DNA of 64,000 nucleotides, from NCBI GenBank assembly GCA_027405735.1, contig JAPEHQ010000007.1, positions 310,001 through 374,000 of the forward strand, in the 5' to 3' direction. This DNA is from Mucor racemosus (Eukaryota; Mucoromycota; Mucoromycetes; Mucorales; Mucoraceae). Below the pieces are notes generated by a model. The model was given only the letters and a program-made list of their open reading frames with translations. It did no database searches and was not told the origin of the DNA. Both the position numbers and the translations under genes were made by a program. How positions within the stretch are numbered: position 1 is the first letter of the stretch; the number at the start of each line of letters is the position of its first letter. This document shows, one piece after another, positions 22,423 through 34,544 of the stretch.

Positions 22423-24053
22423 CTAAATGCTAATAGTCTTGAAAATGTTCAAACCAGTACTTGCTGTACTAACGATACAGCCAGGTATTTGTCTATGGAA
22501 ATGTAACTCCTTAATATCCTCTTGACCTTGATGAACAAATAATAATTGAGGAGGCACCTCAACACCTTCATTTGTCAAACGGCCTTCTTGTTCAGTATCA
22601 GGTTCAACAGACAAATCCCAAAGTGTTAATTGATTATCAGCGCCAGAAACGGCCAATACAGATTCTTCAGTAGGGTGCCATTCGATAGATGTGATGGGTC
22701 CATTATGCCACTTAAATGTAGCGACAGGTGTAGGTTGAGAAGCACCTCCCTTGAAGGTACGAAGATCCCAAACACTGAATACACCATCGTCATGACCACT
22801 TGCCAATAAATAAGAGGCCTTTTTGTTCCATGTAATTACATTGACATCAGAGTTTGATGCATGAATACCGACTGCCGAACGTTTCTTGTTACGAGTATCC
22901 CAAATTTTAACAGTTTGATCAGCGGAACAAGAGGCAAAAACATTGCGTTCGGTGGGAGACCATTGAAGATCCTCAACAGATGATTTGTGTTCTCTGAATG
23001 CAACGTTATCAGTGCTGATACCAGTAGGACTCAAAATTGAATGATAAATACGACCATTGTTATCACCAGTTAAAAGACGACCAGCTTCAAGGCTAGACCA
23101 GTCCATGGCATAACCTTCTTCACGGCCATGATTGTTGATGGTAAACAAAGGCTTTTGTTGTGTGTTTGAAGGAGCACCGGGAACTTCCAAACTGGCCATA
23201 GCAGGAGTTAAGTCCCAAATATGAACCTTACCAGTTTCTGCCCAAGTGGCAGCAATGCTCTTTTCTTGTTGTTGAGGCATAACTCTTAAACGATTTACAC
23301 AACCATTGTGAGGAAGGGATCTATATTCGAGAATAGGATCTTCATCTAAAGCATCTGGGTCATCTTCGTCGTCAGAATCTAAAATTCGGTGTTAATGCTA
23401 TACACTTTTTTCGATTAAGTCGTATTGAGGCTATTACCATCTTGTTGAGTTTTATGTAATGAGGACATTTTCATGACCAAAACTTCGTTATTTCTATCAC
23501 CGGGAAGAGAAGTACCGGCAGCAACATAAGCAGTAGCAGGATACTATATAAAATATTTAATTGGCATGGCAATTGACGCAACAGACCAAAAATCAACTTA
23601 CATTCTTTCTTTCTTCACCTAGTTTATCTTCCAAAATATCAAAACTCAAGAAAGGAAGGCGAACATCCAAATTGTGAAGCATAACGTAGACAGATTGATC
23701 AGCTTCCAAAACTTCACCTTCTGCTAAAGGTTGACCAGGCAAATATAATTTTAAATCATCGTCTTTTTCTTCCTCTTCTTCCTTTTCATCAACATCCATA
23801 CCTAAATATAAAAAGTAATATATAAGAATTCCATCAAGATAGTTATGAAAAAGGCCATCGTACCATCCTCTCCCTCATCTTCCATGTCATTATTTTCTAC
23901 AATTTCTTCTTCTTCCATCTCATCCTCCCAAGCATCCTCAAAATCACCCATTTCGTTCTTTGCCTCGGTAGCATGTCTGCTGGAGCCATTACCAAAAGCA
24001 GTAGACTTGCTTTGCTCTCTAATGTCGGCTTGATCGGCTTGACGCTTTGACAT
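22423..24053 (-). CDS. Rrb1/GRWD1-type WD40 ribosome-assembly chaperone
   Basis: Four exons on the minus strand: 24053-23864, 23801-23602, 23543-23438, 23378-22423. They total 483 residues and all introns have GT-AG ends. The N-terminus is strongly acidic (EDEMEEEEIVENNDMEDEGEDG, then MDVDEKEEEEE). It is followed by the family signature LYLPGQPL, then YPATAYVAAGTSLPGDRNNEVLVMKMSSLHKTQ, a second acidic DSDDEDD patch, and WD repeats such as DLQWSPTERNVFASCSADQTVKIWDTR and SIEWHPTEESVLAVSGADNQLTLWDLS. Yeast Rrb1 and human GRWD1 are nucleolar chaperones that deliver ribosomal protein L3/uL3 to pre-60S particles. Length fits (446-511 in relatives). It lies 208 bp downstream of the GSK-3 gene on the same strand, each with its own leader. 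Confidence 0.93.
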
Positions 24054-24261
24054 TTCGTGTGTTAATATTACAAAATAGAGGGAAAAATTTATTAGACTCC
24101 ATTTTTTTCTTTTTTTAAAAAAAAGATAGACAGTCCTTGGTGACTACTTGAGTTGAATAGCACACATTTGGAAAGCACGTTTGGATGGATCAATAAAGCT
24201 ATTTATTTATCAGATTTTTTATTTTATTATTTACAATTATAAAAGATTGATGGATTAATGT

Positions 24262-25741
24262 TCAATCCAATGATATACGTAAACCTTCTGCAGGAATTGG
24301 TACAAAATTATCAATATCAGTTCCTCTGGATGCTAATTCATCGTAGCAATGTGGTGGTACAAGTTTTTTAATAAATTCAGGTTGTATCGATAATTCTAAA
24401 TATACATATTTTCATGAGTAACAAAAGAAATCGAATGATTTAATAAAGTTTACCTCCAATCGAAAAATCAAATAGTGGTGGAAGTTCTTTTCCTGTAGGC
24501 ATTTTTGTGTCGGGATTGCGCAATTCGTCAAAGAAAGGATGTATAAGTGCTTCGCTGGCAGTTGGTCTAGCTAATGGATTATATTGTAAAATATTTGACA
24601 TTAAATCAATAGCTTCTGGTGGTGTTCTTAATCTGAAAATCTATTATACTGTTAAGTGTCCATCGCTGTATAAAAAAAAATCAATAAAAATTACCTTTGC
24701 AAATGGATGTGGTTTAATCAATGGAAATTTATGATCATCATAATCTGGATTCATTAATTCAATTTGTTCTCTTGATGGAGTACCAAGTACTTTGATGATC
24801 TCTACTAGTTGATCTATACCACTTTCACCTGGAAATAATGGTTGTCCTAATAACAATTCTCCCATGACACAACCAGCAGACCAAATGTCAATTTTAACTG
24901 AATATTCAGCAGCACCAAAAATTAATTCTGGAGCACGATAGTAACGGGAACAAATGTAGGATACATTTGAATCACCTGAATTTAGTATTTTAGCACTTCC
25001 AAAATCACACAATTTCAAGACACCCGTAATGGGCTCTAGTAATAAATTTTGAGGCTTAATATCTCGATGACAAATACCAATGCTATGACAGTATGCGAGT
25101 GCTCTGTATAATTGATACATGTAAATCTTGACCTGCAAAACGGGTATAGGTTGTCTAATTTTGGCGTAATGACGAGCTACTCTATAAACTGTTTCTGGCA
25201 CATATTCTAATACAAGATTTAAGAATATTTCATCTCTCTAATGCTAATGTTAATTTATAATAAATATGCAGTGTATAATCTATTTACCTTTTCACCTTGA
25301 TTATAAAAATAAGCCCTCAAGGCACAAACATTGGGATGATGCATCATTCTCATCATTTCCAATTCTCGGTTCTATTGTACATTCTAAGGGTTAACAACCG
25401 TTCAAAATTATTGTTAATTTCACATCATACCTTGAATCGTTTATCCTGTAATACTTTTTTAATCGCTGCTAATTCTCCAGTATGCATTAATTTTGCTTGA
25501 TACACAACTCCAAATGATCCATTTCCAATTACTTTCTCATGTGTGTAATGAAGTTGCATATCGTGTCCTGTTCTACCATCCTTTGCAGCGACGATTACAT
25601 GCCGCAGATGATTCGTTGGTGATGGTGAACCTATATAGATTGTTGGTTGCTGCTGTATTTCAGGTTGATAAAGACGCAATATTTACCTGGAATTGAAGGT
25701 TTCACCCCCAAGTGTATTGTCTTTTCTGGTTGTTGTTCCAT
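24262..25741 (-). CDS. Glycogen synthase kinase 3 (GSK-3/Rim11 family)
   Basis: Six exons on the minus strand: 25741-25687, 25630-25431, 25371-25288, 25237-24695, 24640-24454, 24395-24262. They join in frame to 400 residues. Visible kinase elements are the glycine loop [24 protein letters not shown] (Lys), [13 protein letters not shown] (Glu of helix C), [18 protein letters not shown], and the GSK-3 activation loop [15 protein letters not shown] with its conserved regulatory Tyr. After the kinase lobe come RTPPEAIDL and [11 protein letters not shown]-3 kinases phosphorylate primed Ser/Thr substrates in glycogen, stress and developmental signalling, in cytoplasm and nucleus. The N-terminus is short and lacks an obvious inhibitory Ser motif of the animal type. 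Some other MAPK-like (CMGC) kinases share parts of these motifs, but the activation loop and C-terminus are specific to GSK-3. Confidence 0.94.
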
Positions 25742-27964
25742 ATTAAGCGGGGAGGCGAAGCTTTTATTTTGTTGAAAACACAAAAAGAAGGTTAGTTTTA
25801 ATCAGAAACATTTAAATATCAACATACTTTATTAGCTTTCACTATAAATAGTTTGTTTTTCCTCTTTTCTTTCCTTTCAAATGACAAGAGAAAAAAAAAA
25901 AAAAAAAAAAAGAAGAAATCCAGTGGGAGAATCAATAGAAAATAAAAATATTATCAACAACAACGATCGCTTTTTATTGGTGATAACTTTGTTTGTCTTG
26001 TCTTCTGTACAACTTCCAAGTGACGCACTCTTTAATCAGCACTGGTTTCAAAGCCCTTTTTCAATGGTTGATTATGTATTTCATATCTATCCATCACTTT
26101 GAAGCATGGGCTCGTGTCCTTCATTATTTGTTACGGTGTACAGGAAAGAAAAATAGGTGAAGGTGCACATGCAATGGGTAAAACATATTGAAAAAAAGGG
26201 TGAAATGTTTCAAAACTTATAATGTACATTCTTAAAGGATTTATTCACCCAAAGTATTGCACCCATTGAATATTTTTTTTTGACACAAACACTTGAACAA
26301 ACATTTTGTTTAAATGTGTATATTTTTTTTTTTTTTTTTTGCCATTACATGTATTTAAGGTCAATATATTTAAGGATTGATAGGGATAGAATCTTTATGT
26401 AAAGAAAAAAAACTTGTTTAAGAAATGCTTTGAGTGTCGTATCACAACAAAATCAGTAAAAAGAGATTCTGTTGTAAAGCCTTACGGAAAAAAACATCAT
26501 TTATCAGTTAAAAAATGCATAGCTTTCCTTTCTATTGAGACATTTTTGCTTTAATCCTCCTGGTTGTAAAATATGAATGCTAGATCTTCAGAGACTTTTT
26601 CAAGCCTAAAATATAAGGCAAATACAAAAATCACAACAGAAATTCATTTTGTAGCATTTCAGGTTGATTACAATATGAAGAAACTTTGCGCACCCAGTTT
26701 AAAATTCATAGATATCTCATCGAAAGACTCAAAGCACTAACTGGTGAGTGCCAACGCAATGTTAGATGTCAAGAATAGCTCTTTATACTCGTCTGACATC
26801 GTATTGGTACAGTATATGGGGCCAGCATGAATATTTGATCTGACCGAATTAATGAGGAGTTTTGAGTTTGACTAGGATAGTTTTAGCCACAAAAGCATAA
26901 TCTATTTTGCAGTTGCTAGCTGCAAGTACTGAAAAAAAACATTGAATCCCATTGATTTAGTAAAATTGGTCAATGGCTGTGTCTCAATGCTTCATTAGGT
27001 CCAAAGGTACATGAAACAAATTCGATCGTTTAGTAGATTAACTCTAAAACATTTCTGCAATTCGTTCATGTCATAATTTCACCTCGTCAATTTTTATCTT
27101 ATGATACCTCCTTTGAAATCTCATTTAACACAAAATTCGTTTTTTTCAGCAACTTTTCACTTATATAGTAATTGAAAATAATGGCTGAAACAGCGATATC
27201 TTCAGGGTGGCTATGTTTGTTTTGCGTTTGAAACCAATTTTTTTTAATATTTCATCAGACATCTCATATTTTATGCTAAAATATAATCATAATGTACAAA
27301 ATTATTAATCATGTATACTTTTTTTGTAGCACTATACTCATTCCTGGGGTAGACGAATAAAAATGTAATAGACTTAATACTAATTGTACAAAGAAATACA
27401 CACATGATTCAAAAATGCATTGCAATTCAAAAATGTACAAAACTGTTTATTAAAAATACAGTAAAACTCTCTGGATTTACTAAGTAGAATATATCAAGGA
27501 TATAAGTAAATGCAAAAAGTCTTCCATAAAGTATATACGATCAACAATAATGGCCAAGAAGAATGCTTTTGACTTTTGAAATCTGTTCTCTTGAAATCTT
27601 GTTTTATCAATAACTCCATCAAAAATTGTATTCTTTGAGATTTTAAAAACCTCCAGCAGTAGATAGCGTTAGCATCGAACCGGGTTTTGCCAGCCAAATT
27701 TACTAGTACAAGCTTGGCTCGACAACGTCCCTAGATAACGCTAATTACTATTTAATTTACTCTTATATTCTAATCATCTACTAAAGCGGCTCATCGAATA
27801 AACAAAGTTTACAATTTTTTGGTAGCAATTTTCCGGTATATAATATATTACTATAGATACCTAAATCAATATCTGGAATACAAGGTTTTTTTTTTGAAAA
27901 TTAAATGTAGAACACATTGCACTACAATTTAAACACAAAGAAGACGCGTACTCAATGATTTCGG
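25742..27964. other. Intergenic, no gene seen
   Basis: 25742-25920 is the GSK-3 upstream region with a pyrimidine/purine-rich stretch and an A-run at 25889-25910; the frame over it (25881-26102) is low complexity. A T-run lies at 26320-26340. Around 27660-27730 is the short motif GGTTTTGCCAGCCAAATTTA plus GGCTCGACAACG, shared inverted with 16697, 5030 and 51500. Nothing else supported. Confidence 0.5.
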
Positions 27965-29809
27965 TAGCTATAATGTTTACAGCAACAATGGTTTTGCTCG
28001 AGCATAAACTTGAGTAACACTTAATGCTTAAATTTATATGCAAGCCAAATCTAAGATTGTGGATGATACTTTATCACACATAAAATTTAAACAAATTAAC
28101 CTTCTTTAAACTTACTATTTTGGTTTACGATTGCCAGCTGTAAAAGGATTTGTTTTCAAGTATAGCTACGATCAAAACTATGGTTATTATACAAGACATT
28201 AGGGTATTCTTTCTTTATTTTTGTTTCTATATCCTTTGAAATTTTATCACTTTTCTGGAACATTTCGTGAGTTTGTAGTTTGTAGCCAGCTCTAGCTTTT
28301 TATTGAGTAGATATAAATATCATTGCCTTCGATTTGATCTGGTAATCAAGAAATATGTCCAACAATACAGTAGTAAATAATGATGTTTGACCTTAGAATG
28401 CGGTTAATAAATGATAATATTAGTCTCTAATATACCGACTACTACCTATATTAAAAATATTAGTCCCTTATTTTAGCATGTGTATTCAGATACAAGAAAA
28501 GAATACCAGCTTGATAGTCTGATATGCTTTATCAAACGGTAAATATATCCTTGGAATATGAAAACAAAAAGAGAGAAACAACACACGCAAAAAAAAAAAA
28601 AAAAAGATTTTCAAGGCTTTACATTATTTAGCGCAATTAAACCCCTGCTAAATTGCAATGTAAAAGCAGCATTACAGCGTATGAACCATAAACAAAGCAA
28701 AATAGGCAATAGCTGTTATCATAGAAACATACATTTTTCTACTAGAAAAACCGCCTGTCATATCATACATTCATTAAAAAATTGCAAAAGCGAGCCCGCA
28801 AAGCGACGCCGCAACTGAACATAGCAAGATCGAGTGGCTAAGTTTCTTATATTATGGTATAATATATCTAAGTTTTAAATAAAAATACGTTTTTTTTAAC
28901 TTTTATTGTATTTAACCACATATGGTCTGAAAATTCAGTTTTTGTAGCGGACATTTTCGGGACTCATTTTATCCTTACCAACACTCATGGTTTTGATCAA
29001 AAAACAGAAAAATCAAATTTTGATACCAAAATCAACGTTTAAATATACTACATTGTGAGAGAAAATTGTAGCCATAACTAATACACATTTTATAAAAGCT
29101 TAATATTAAATGTCAAGTAATGAAACTTAGCATTTTAGGCCCAAAAACGGTTTTTTGATTAAAGGATTTTCATGTTATATTTTGCAATAAAAATATTTAT
29201 TATTTTTTATTGAGGAAATAGAGCGCTAAATTCTGCATATGTGTATATTTTTTATTTTTATAACTGGTAATATAATTAACTCTAGATTTGCAAAACCAAA
29301 AAAAAAAAATTTAAAAAATGTCAAAATTGATGATCTGGACAAAAATAATTTTCTAAATTAATATTCCACTTATAAGCCTTGTAAGTCTTAAAAATAAGAG
29401 AATTTATAATACTTGAGAACTTTTTTAAGACTTTGCGATGATGTACCTACTTGATTCAGACTTATTACTGTAAATCTTTATACATGTTAATATTGTGTGG
29501 TAGTTTATTTGATGATAATATAGTCTTACTTTATAATTATTGCGCTAGAGTTTGTTTACATTAAGTTTTAGTCTTACCTCTCCAATATCATAAACATAAG
29601 GATAAACATGACCATCACTGAAACCTATTGCCGTCTTTTTATCCTCTTTGTTCCAGACCAATTTATTCAATGCTTTACGAGAACCAGCTTAAGTACTTAC
29701 AAACGGTTCCTTAGTATTTTCATCGAAATTCCATAAACTAAATTAACTGGTTCTATCTACTACAGTAATGTCAAACATATCATCAGCCCGCGATATGATG
29801 TTATGATAA
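27965..29809. repeat. DIC repeat, copy 3
   Basis: Left boundary TAGCTATAATGTTTACAGC as in copies 1 and 5. It has the left region absent from copies 2, 4, 6 and 7, and its right side is cut by the solo MITE at 29810. Contains an A-run at 28588-28606. The small open frames over it (28558-28818, minus 27861-28043) recur only as shared repeat DNA and show no coding constraint that I can see. Confidence 0.82.
29579..29762 (-). pseudogene. Captured dynein intermediate chain exon fragment, copy 3
   Basis: Same NTEEP-like / stop / ALNKL.W..E segment as in the other copies, with extra small insertions (for example AAGGAT in the YVY region). Non-functional. Confidence 0.65.
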
Positions 29810-30040
29810 GACGGATATCTATAATTTTCACATCTTTTTAATTTTCTATATATATCCTATTTTTTTTTGTATATCTTCAGATTTCATATTTTTATAACTT
29901 TCTTTATGAATTAAAATGATTATTAAATATAATAAACATTATCAAGAAGGCAACTTTTCCATTTTGCATGAAAAAGCAACATTATATTTATGCTTTCTCT
30001 TAAGATACATACTAACTTCATATAAGATAAGATATCCGTC
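29810..30040 (-). mobile_element. Solo MITE of the chromodomain transposon family
   Basis: 231 bp, the reverse complement of 19526-19756, nearly identical. Flanks are TAA and ATA, so there is no matching duplication. It lies exactly between the truncated right side of DIC copy 3 and an internal position of DIC copy 4. Confidence 0.9.
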
Positions 30041-31357
30041 ATATTAAAAACATTAGTCCCTTATGTTAACATGCGCATTCAGATAAACGAAAAGAATACC
30101 AGCTTGATAGTCTGATATGCCTTATCAAATGGTGAATATATCCTTGGAATATAAAAACAAAAAGAGAAACAACACACATAGTAAAGGATTTTCAAGGCTT
30201 TACATTATTTAGCACAATTAAAACCCTGCTAAGTTGCTCATTTCAGCCAATGTAAAAGCAGCATTACAGCTCATGATCCATAAATTAAACAAAATAGGCA
30301 ATATCCGTTATTATAGAAACCTACATTTTTTTACCAGAAAAACCGTCTGTCATATCATACATTCATTAAAAAATTGCAAAAACAAGTTTGTAGAACGACG
30401 CCGTGATTGAGCATAGCAAGATTGAATTGCTAAGTCTCTTATACTATGGTATATCTAAGTTTTAAATAAAAATGCGTTTCTTTTTTTTTAACTTTTCTTA
30501 TATTTAACCACGTACGGTCTGAAAATTCAGTTTTTGTAGCGGACATTTTCGAGGATCATTTTACCCTTACCAACACTCATGATTTTAATCAAAAAACAGA
30601 AAAATCAAATTTTGATACCAAAATCGACGTTTAAATATACTACATTATGAGAGAAAATTGTAGCCATGACTAATACACATTTTATAAAAGCTTAATATTA
30701 AATGTTAAGTAATGAAAATTTGCGCTTTTGTCCTAAAAACGGTTTTTTGATTAAAGAATTTTCATGTAATATTTTGCAATAAAAATATTTATTATTTTTT
30801 ATTGAGCAAATAGAGCGCTAAATTCTGCATATGTGTATATTTTTTATTTTTATAATTGGTAGTATAATTAACTCTAAATTTGCAAAACCAAAAAAAAAAA
30901 AATTAAAAAATGTCAAAATTGATGATCTGGATAAAAATAATTTTCTAAATTAATATTCCGCTTATAAGCCTTGTAAGTCTTAAAAATAAGAGATTTTATA
31001 ATACTTGAGAACTTTTTCAAGAATTTACGATGCTGTATATCCCACTTGATTCAAGCTTATTATTGTAAATCTTTATACATGTTAATATTGTGTGGTCGTT
31101 TATTTGATGCTGATATAACCTTACTTCATAATTATTGCACTAGAGGTGATTTACATTGAGTTTTAGTCTTACCTCTCCAACATCATGAACATAAACAAAC
31201 ATGGCCATCACTGGAATCTATTGCCGTCTTTTTATCCTCTTTGTCCCAAGCCAGTTTATTCAATGCGTTACCAGAACCAACTTAAGTACTTAGAAATGGT
31301 TCCTCAGTATTTTTATTTAAATTCCATAAATTAAATTAAGTAGTTTCATCTACAGTA
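30041..31357. repeat. DIC repeat, copy 4 (left-truncated)
   Basis: Starts inside the unit at ATATTAAAAACATTAGTCCC, which in copy 3 is near 28444, and runs to CATCTACAGTA. Strongly similar to the other copies. Confidence 0.82.
31173..31357 (-). pseudogene. Captured dynein intermediate chain exon fragment, copy 4
   Basis: Minus-strand ALNKLAWDKEDKK-type sequence preceded by the shared TAA and an NTEEP-type block. Non-functional. Confidence 0.65.
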
Positions 31358-31518
31358 ACTATCTAGAAAACATATAAATATAGGCAGATTTTCTTTGAAG
31401 ATTCGACGCAATTTGACTTAGTATTAGGCAAGGAAATTTGAAAAACCTATGAAAACTATCTGAAACTATCTGAATCCTACATGATGATAAAAGCTCCATC
31501 TCCACAAATTTGGATTCT

Positions 31519-31871
31519 AGTAATTTCCAATCTTACGTGATAGTAGGTACATATATGTGATACAATGGTCTTAAACGGCAACTTTCACAAACTGCTATGT
31601 GTTGAGAAAATCATTTCCAAAGTGCACCTATGATTTGATTCGCACTTTTATTGTAAATAATAAAAAACGCGATATCAATGAATACTGATCCAAGTAAGCT
31701 GCAACTACACATAAACATAGATATGGCAATAAAAATATCTCAGATATCAGCTTCCATAAACCATTGAGCATAGATCAAGTAGAAAAACAAGTTGGTGCCC
31801 TGCTGTTTTTATGCGTGCTAAACCAGAAGACATTTGTTCTCTACGAATATTGATCTGAGTAAGCTCTAATT
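31519..31871. repeat. R6 degenerate modules
   Basis: ACTGATCCAAGTAAGCTGC (31685) and ATTGATCTGAGTAAGCTC (31848) start modules about 163 bp apart. The first contains CAGCTTCCATAA and AAGTTGGTGCCCTGCT, as in the modules at 20006 and 20181. A partial module precedes them. Confidence 0.5.
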
Positions 31872-32294
31872 ATGCATACATTTAATTGGTATTACAAATA
31901 CCTTTTCAAAACACTCTTTCAGTTTAGAGACGATGTTGAGGACTCTGCGCACATCATTCAATCCAAATCTCACCAAACAAACAAGCCCTACAACGCAATT
32001 AACAATAAATTTCATAGTTCAAGGATAGTATTTCCATCTCGTACCATGCAGCAGCTATCGACGCAAACTTGGTACACTCCTTCAAAAAAGGAGTATATTT
32101 TCATTGCAAAATCTTCAGCTGTTGGAAACTGGTTCCGATATCCTAATCGGAGAAGATACTCTCAGTTCTCCTCTGAATTTGTTGATGATGATAGCGAATT
32201 TACCGTAAAAGATTCCTTTGACCTTATTAAAGCAGGAAATAGGCGGTATTATTTTGGTCTTAAAAAGCGCTTTTGTAGACATCTTTTGGAATGA
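31872..32294 (+). CDS. Hypothetical protein, 140 residues
   Basis: An open frame with mixed composition, including the segment TVKDSFDLIKAGNRRYYFGLKKRFCRHL. I do not recognise the family. The N-terminal 17 residues overlap the R6 repeat, so the real start, if the gene is real, may be the internal Met near 32046. The final codons overlap, in another frame, a short reading frame encoding a single hydrophobic segment (32291-32386). It may be a host gene fragment or chance. Confidence 0.3.
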   Translation: MHTFNWYYKYLFKTLFQFRDDVEDSAHIIQSKSHQTNKPYNAINNKFHSSRIVFPSRTMQQLSTQTWYTPSKKEYIFIAKSSAVGNWFRYPNRRRYSQFSSEFVDDDSEFTVKDSFDLIKAGNRRYYFGLKKRFCRHLLE

Positions 32295-32386
32295 TTATTA
32301 TTTCTATTTGCATTGCTATTACTCTTGTTGGTTTATTACTTATTGTTATTGGTCTTATAAATATCGTTAGTTCTAAAGTTGAATGA
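32291..32386 (+). CDS. Possible 31-residue single-pass membrane peptide
   Basis: ATG at 32291 overlaps the stop of the preceding frame (ATGA). The peptide is almost entirely a transmembrane-like stretch (MIIISICIAITLVGLLLIV) followed by a short polar tail. It could be the frame-shifted continuation of the upstream protein, giving a C-terminal membrane anchor. Low support. Confidence 0.25.
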   Translation: MIIISICIAITLVGLLLIVIGLINIVSSKVE

Positions 32387-33337
32387 CATTTAATTATATG
32401 AAACTCTACAAACAAGATATACTTTTGAAAACATGGCACTCTTGTTTTACGGTAAATTGATTAATTATGAAGCACAGAGCTTACTTGATTATGCTCTAAT
32501 ATGTCAAACATTACAATAGCATTTCATTAAAAACAATTTGAGGTTAAATGTGCTTGGTCTAAATTGAAAGCACGTTTGAGTAGGCGGATTCAAATACCGT
32601 AAAGGTATAGAGCAAATATAAAAGCAATTGAATTTCTGAAAGCACCATCTGATTGTATTATTTTGTTTTGGCTTTAATCAAAAAGTAGATGTATGGCTCT
32701 TCCCAGTATAAAACTGATTATTTGAGCATACTTGTTGCATAATCAGGTCTAGCAAGTAGCAATTGTCTATTCCCTACCATTTTTTGCAAAGTTTCAATGG
32801 CTTTGTCAATTGTGTGCTATGTACTGCTTGTGATAAAAGTAAACTTCATTGCGCACTCGTTGTTGTAAACTATAATATCTAAGCCAACCTTTAATTTACA
32901 GACAAAATTCTCAGATCAAATAGTAGAAATTGAAATTTAATCATTTTTAGATTTGACAAGGCAACATCCCAATAAAAAATATGTAGGCATATAATAGTAA
33001 ACTATGCTTTATTACCTTTGAAAAAACACTTTGAAAACTAGGTATAGGCTGTAATTTCCAAGACAACGTTTTACTTTTAGAAATGATCATGATTATAGTA
33101 ACGATTCGCTTTTTGTATATAAAAAGGGGAAGTGCTACACAAACAAATCATTCGGAAGCAACACCGTAAATGTGTTACCTACAACTGGATGTTCTTAAAA
33201 CTTACATCAAGTTTCCCTCCTTTTCTTGTTTCTTTTTCTCTCTTTTTCATTTCTTTCTCTCTCTCTCTCTCTTTTTCCGTTTTTTTTTTTTTTTTCTTGT
33301 ATATAACATTCCATATTAAAAGAAAGTTTTGCATCAT
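32387..33337. other. Upstream region of the kinesin gene
   Basis: No gene seen. TATATAAAAAGGGG at 33116-33129 is a TATA-like element about 210 bp before the kinesin ATG. It is followed by a long pyrimidine-rich tract with a CT microsatellite (about 33250-33272) and a T-run (33279-33296), typical of fungal promoters. The short frame at 33132-33341 lies over this tract and is not supported. Confidence 0.45.
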
Positions 33338-34281
33338 ATGACTTCAACAGCGGTTAGGTAGATTTAATATGATTTATTTTTCCTTTTCTTTGGTTAATAA
33401 TAAATATAAATATATAAAAAACAGAGTTGGATTACGTGTGAGACCTTTGACGGAGAAAGAGCAGATCAATAATTGTACAGAATGTCTTTCATTTATACCA
33501 AACGAACCACAAATATTGATTGGAACTGATAAATCATTTACATACGATTATGTGTTTGGTACAAATGCAGACCAAGCACAAGTTTATTTAAATGCTGCTT
33601 CTCCTCTTTTACATAAATTTATGGATGGGTAATAGCTTATAGTTATATTTATATATTTCATTGTATTAATAAAAACATGATAGATTTAATGCAACTATAT
33701 TAGCTTATGGGTAAAAAAAGAAACACACATATTTTGTATATATTAACATTCTCTCTTATTTATACATTACATTATAATATAGCCAAACTGGATCCGGAAA
33801 AACATTTAGTATGGGCACAAGTTTAGATAACAGTGTCAGTGCTGAAAATGAAGGTTAGTTTCTTTATTTTATGAATCCCCTTCCCCCCCCCCCTTTTTCC
33901 CCCTTTACTAACCCTATTTATTTTCAAGGCATTGTGCCTCGCTGTATCATTGAGCTATTTCAAGTATTAAAAGCTCGAGAAGCACAAGATCAAGATTATA
34001 AATTTGAAATCTATGTATCTTTTCTCGAATTATATAATGAAGAATTTATTGATTTATTAAACAACCCACAACAATCAAAACGGAAATCAACATCATCACA
34101 GCAAAATTTGAATGCTGCAACATCTAATAATACAAACGAAGTTTCTGTTAGAGAAGATGTTGCTGGAAATATTTACTGGAGTGGAGTAAAAGAAGAACTT
34201 TGCTATAGCCCTGAAGAACTATTAGGGTAATTCTCATTTCTTTGCACAATTGAATTGAATTAATAATCATACGTTTTTAAC

Positions 34282-34316
<35 letters not shown>

Positions 34317-34509
34317 TTCCTCGCACAGGGTTCTCTAGGTCGTACAACGGGATCAACTGAAATGAATTCCGTATCTTCTCGTTCACATGCTATATTCTCT
34401 GTTATTTTAAAACAACAGAAACCTGAAGATGATGAAGATGGAAAAAGAGTGACAAGACCGCTAACAAGTAAATTTCATTTTGTCGACTTAGCAGGTTCTG
34501 AACGAGTAA

Positions 34510-34544
<35 letters not shown>

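Noticed and set aside
25881..26102. 73-codon Lys-rich frame
   Set aside because: Produced by an A-run in the GSK-3 upstream region; low complexity.
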